A DNA stretch of 6,754 bases from Candidatus Nomurabacteria bacterium. GTDB taxonomy: Bacteria > Patescibacteriota > Minisyncoccia > Phycocordibacterales > UBA1006. A program made the translations under genes and the position numbers. The notes beneath the pieces are model-generated. The model saw only the letters and a program-made list of their open reading frames with translations, was not told where the DNA came from and did no database searches. The stretch is from the NCBI GenBank assembly GCA_943357975.1, contig CALRGS010000033.1, positions 1 through 6,754 of the forward strand, read 5' to 3'. The first letter of the stretch is position 1; each line of letters begins with the position of its first letter. This document shows positions 5,415 to 6,754 of the stretch, one piece after another.

Positions 5415-5424
5415 GGCTTTTTTG
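5396..5424 (+). terminator. Strong intrinsic terminator of the serS-ftsQ-dus operon
   Basis: A perfect 12-bp stem (aaaaagcctcat/atgaggcttttt) with an aga loop is followed by further T residues. It lies about 90 nt after the dus stop and should end the serS-ftsQ-dus transcript. The A-tract on the left arm gives a T-run on the opposite strand as well, so it could work in both directions. Confidence 0.9.
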
Positions 5425-5425
5425 T

Positions 5426-5467
5426 TTGACGAATTCTTGAGAAAAGAGTAGGGTAAGAAGAAAAAAA
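5426..5467 (+). repeat. Direct repeat copy 2: duplicated dus 3' end upstream of a small membrane-protein gene
   Basis: This is a degenerate copy of 5283-5324, offset by 143 bp. It still encodes DEFLRKE followed by TAG in the equivalent frame, so it derives from dus coding sequence and not just from A-rich similarity. It contains TTGACG (5426-5431) and TAGGGT (5449-5454) spaced 17 nt apart, which could serve as a -35/-10 pair for the ORF starting at 5467, just past the strong terminator. The -10 match is poor. Confidence 0.75.
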
Positions 5468-5775
5468 TGAAATATACCTTCACTATCCTAAAGATTTTCA
5501 CTCACGGATTTACTCATGGTACCAGAATCATCTGGAATGAGAATTTAGACGACTGCCTTATCTTCATTGTTATCGCTATTTTTCATTTAGAATTACTCTT
5601 TTATGCACCTTACGAGGAAACAATACCAGCTATATTTCTAGGATGTAGCGCTATGATGTTAATCCTGAATACTAAGGTTTATCAAACTCAAAAGAAAACT
5701 CTCATGTTTGCCATTTACTATATTCTATGGGAAATATGGGCAATAGAGATCCAACAAAGCCCACTATTATGGTGA
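5467..5775 (+). CDS. Hypothetical small membrane protein (three predicted helices)
   Basis: A 102-aa protein of no family I recognise. It has a short N-terminal segment with HGFTHGTR (13-20), then hydrophobic stretches at about 30-47 (LIFIVIAIFHLELLFYA), 52-68 (TIPAIFLGCSAMMLIL region) and 79-93 (LMFAIYYILWEIWAI). A polar KVYQTQKKT loop (70-78) separates the last two. Three transmembrane helices are likely. The ATG at 5467 is preceded by A/G-rich sequence with no clear Shine-Dalgarno, inside the duplicated dus 3' end. It lies between two terminators, so it is probably a monocistron. It looks more AT-rich than dnaX. It could be a recent arrival. The hydrophobic pattern supports real coding over chance. 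Confidence 0.6.
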   Translation: MKYTFTILKIFTHGFTHGTRIIWNENLDDCLIFIVIAIFHLELLFYAPYEETIPAIFLGCSAMMLILNTKVYQTQKKTLMFAIYYILWEIWAIEIQQSPLLW

Positions 5776-5787
5776 GCTTTTTTGTTT
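5756..5787 (+). terminator. Probable intrinsic terminator after the small membrane-protein gene
   Basis: Arms aaagcccac and gtgagcttt pair over 9 bp with one mismatch around a short AT-rich loop, followed by ttttgttt. The stem contains the last codons and the TGA stop (5773-5775) of the 102-aa ORF. It insulates that gene from the dnaX promoter that follows. Confidence 0.7.
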
Positions 5788-5796
5788 CCTAAAACA

Positions 5797-5805
5797 TGCT
5801 AAAAT
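5797..5805 (+). promoter_or_regulatory. Extended -10 promoter of dnaX, probably leaderless
   Basis: TGcTAAAAT fits TGnTATAAT with one mismatch. Eight bases separate it from the dnaX ATG at 5814, so transcription should start within a few bases of the start codon. There is no Shine-Dalgarno and no -35 at proper spacing. Its layout nearly duplicates that of the serS promoter. Confidence 0.6.
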
Positions 5806-5813
5806 ACATCCAT

Positions 5814-6754
5814 ATGTCACATATTTCGCTCTATCGAAAGTATCGGCCCCAGAATTTTTCTGAAGTTCTTGGGCAGGATGCAATTGTAAAATCACTGGAA
5901 TCAAGCCTTAAATCTGGGAATATTTCTCATGCCTATTTGTTTGCAGGGTCACGAGGTACAGGGAAAACGTCTATTGCACGAATCTTTGCCAAGGAACTGG
6001 GAACCAGTCCAAACGATATTTACGAAATCGATGCGGCTTCGAATAACGGGGTCGAGGAGATGAGAGGATTAACCAGTGGGATTTCTACGCTTCCTTTTGA
6101 TTCAAAATACAAGGTATATATCTTGGACGAAGTCCACATGCTTTCAAAGTCTTCATTTAATGCGCTCTTGAAAACACTTGAGGAACCGCCGGCTCATGTT
6201 ATTTTTATTCTTGCAACCACAGAGCTTCATAAAGTCCTCGATACGGTAAAGTCTCGATGTCAGGTTTTTGAATTTAAAAAACCTACGATTGAAATTTTAG
6301 TAGGAATGATCAAGGAGGGGGCTAAAAAAGAAGGGTTCAAAATTGATGACGATGCTGCGGAGCTCATTGCTAAGCGTGGGAATGGTGCATTTCGTGATAC
6401 TTGGGGGATCGTTGAACGGGTGATTCAGTCTGCAACAAGTAAAACAGTTACTGTTTCGGAAATTGAAAATATCATGGCAACTCCGCACCATGAACTCGTT
6501 ACAGAATTCATCAGTGCACTTGTTGTAAAGAATCTAGAGACTACCCTAAATATTGTTCACAAAGTTTCTGACGAAGGTCATTCTATGGATCATTTCATTG
6601 AAAATATCCTCGAGCATTTACGCCTGGTTCTATTATTCCGATTCTCTCCACAATTTGCAGAATCAGTTTCAAGTGATTTACAAAAAGACGCTGTCACCGA
6701 ACTTAAAAAATGGGCAGGGGAGAAGAATGTCATTAATGCAGGATTGGTTGTAGA
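5814..6754 (+). CDS. dnaX: DNA polymerase III clamp-loader subunit DnaX, 3'-truncated by window end
   Basis: The gene is open from the ATG to the right edge (313 codons shown). DnaX is the AAA+ motor subunit of the clamp loader that places the sliding clamp on primed DNA. Seen: SLYRKYRPQNFSEVLGQ (5-21), Walker A GSRGTGKT (45-52), EIDAASNNGVEEMR (71-84), Walker B YILDEVHML (102-110), FNALLKTLEEPPAHV (115-129), sensor 1 LATT (133-136), SRC (147-149, R148 as the arginine finger) and sensor 2 GAFRDTWGIVE (191-201), then the start of the oligomerisation domain (about 225 on). The four-cysteine zinc module normally between Walker A and EIDAAS is missing: only about 18 residues join them. The sensor 2 helix also departs from the common GSxRDALSLLDQ. 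The ATG lies just behind an extended -10 with no Shine-Dalgarno. Confidence 0.95.
   Translation, partial: MSHISLYRKYRPQNFSEVLGQDAIVKSLESSLKSGNISHAYLFAGSRGTGKTSIARIFAKELGTSPNDIYEIDAASNNGVEEMRGLTSGISTLPFDSKYKVYILDEVHMLSKSSFNALLKTLEEPPAHVIFILATTELHKVLDTVKSRCQVFEFKKPTIEILVGMIKEGAKKEGFKIDDDAAELIAKRGNGAFRDTWGIVERVIQSATSKTVTVSEIENIMATPHHELVTEFISALVVKNLETTLNIVHKVSDEGHSMDHFIENILEHLRLVLLFRFSPQFAESVSSDLQKDAVTELKKWAGEKNVINAGLVV

Noticed and set aside
6313..6345. SD-like AAGGAGGGG followed by AAAAAAG in dnaX, resembling the E. coli tau/gamma frameshift site
   Set aside because: The zero frame is GCT AAA AAA GAA, so the heptamer is not in the A AAA AAG phase needed for -1 slippage. A -1 shift would stop after five codons at about residue 178, before the oligomerisation domain.

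Overview
The window looks like a chromosomal stretch of a Patescibacteria (CPR), probably Parcubacteria-like, bacterium. This rests on family resemblance: a DnaX whose cysteine zinc module is missing, a SerRS with an 'NNTAVATPR' form of motif 3, an FtsQ-like protein with a WC...C motif after its POTRA domain, a stand-alone PemK/MazF-like protein, tightly overlapping genes and few Shine-Dalgarno sequences. TGA is used as a normal stop, so the TGA=Gly code of Gracilibacteria/SR1 is not indicated. Taxonomy is inference; no rRNA is present.

Left third (1-1930, minus strand): a PemK/MazF-family gene (1427-1930) runs into dprA (558-1424, 2 nt apart). Downstream of dprA is a compact cassette (about 84-559) holding a DUF559/Vsr-like endonuclease gene bracketed by inverted, two-hairpin, REP-like repeats. 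The nuclease's last 20 residues are encoded by one of the repeats.

Middle (2043-5308, plus strand): serS, an ftsQ-like gene and a tRNA-dihydrouridine synthase gene (dus) overlap by 38 and 29 nt and look like one translationally coupled operon. It starts from an extended -10 promoter so close to the ATG that the mRNA is probably leaderless. The dus gene carries an in-frame palindromic insertion (4914-5040) built like the repeats around the DUF559 gene.

Right (5283-6754, plus strand): the 3' end of dus is present twice as a degenerate direct repeat (5283-5324 and 5426-5467). Each copy is followed by a small ORF and a terminator: a 29-codon acidic ORF with a strong terminator, then a 102-aa three-helix membrane protein with a weaker one. 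dnaX follows, again from a probably leaderless extended -10 promoter, and runs off the right edge.

The housekeeping genes serve translation (serS, dus), division (ftsQ), DNA uptake/recombination (dprA) and replication (dnaX). The unusual signal is the family of hairpin-pair repeats. One pair encloses a Vsr-like nuclease and another pair sits inside a protein-coding gene without breaking its frame. This layout resembles REP/RAYT systems or Rickettsia palindromic elements, with a DUF559 protein as the candidate partner enzyme.
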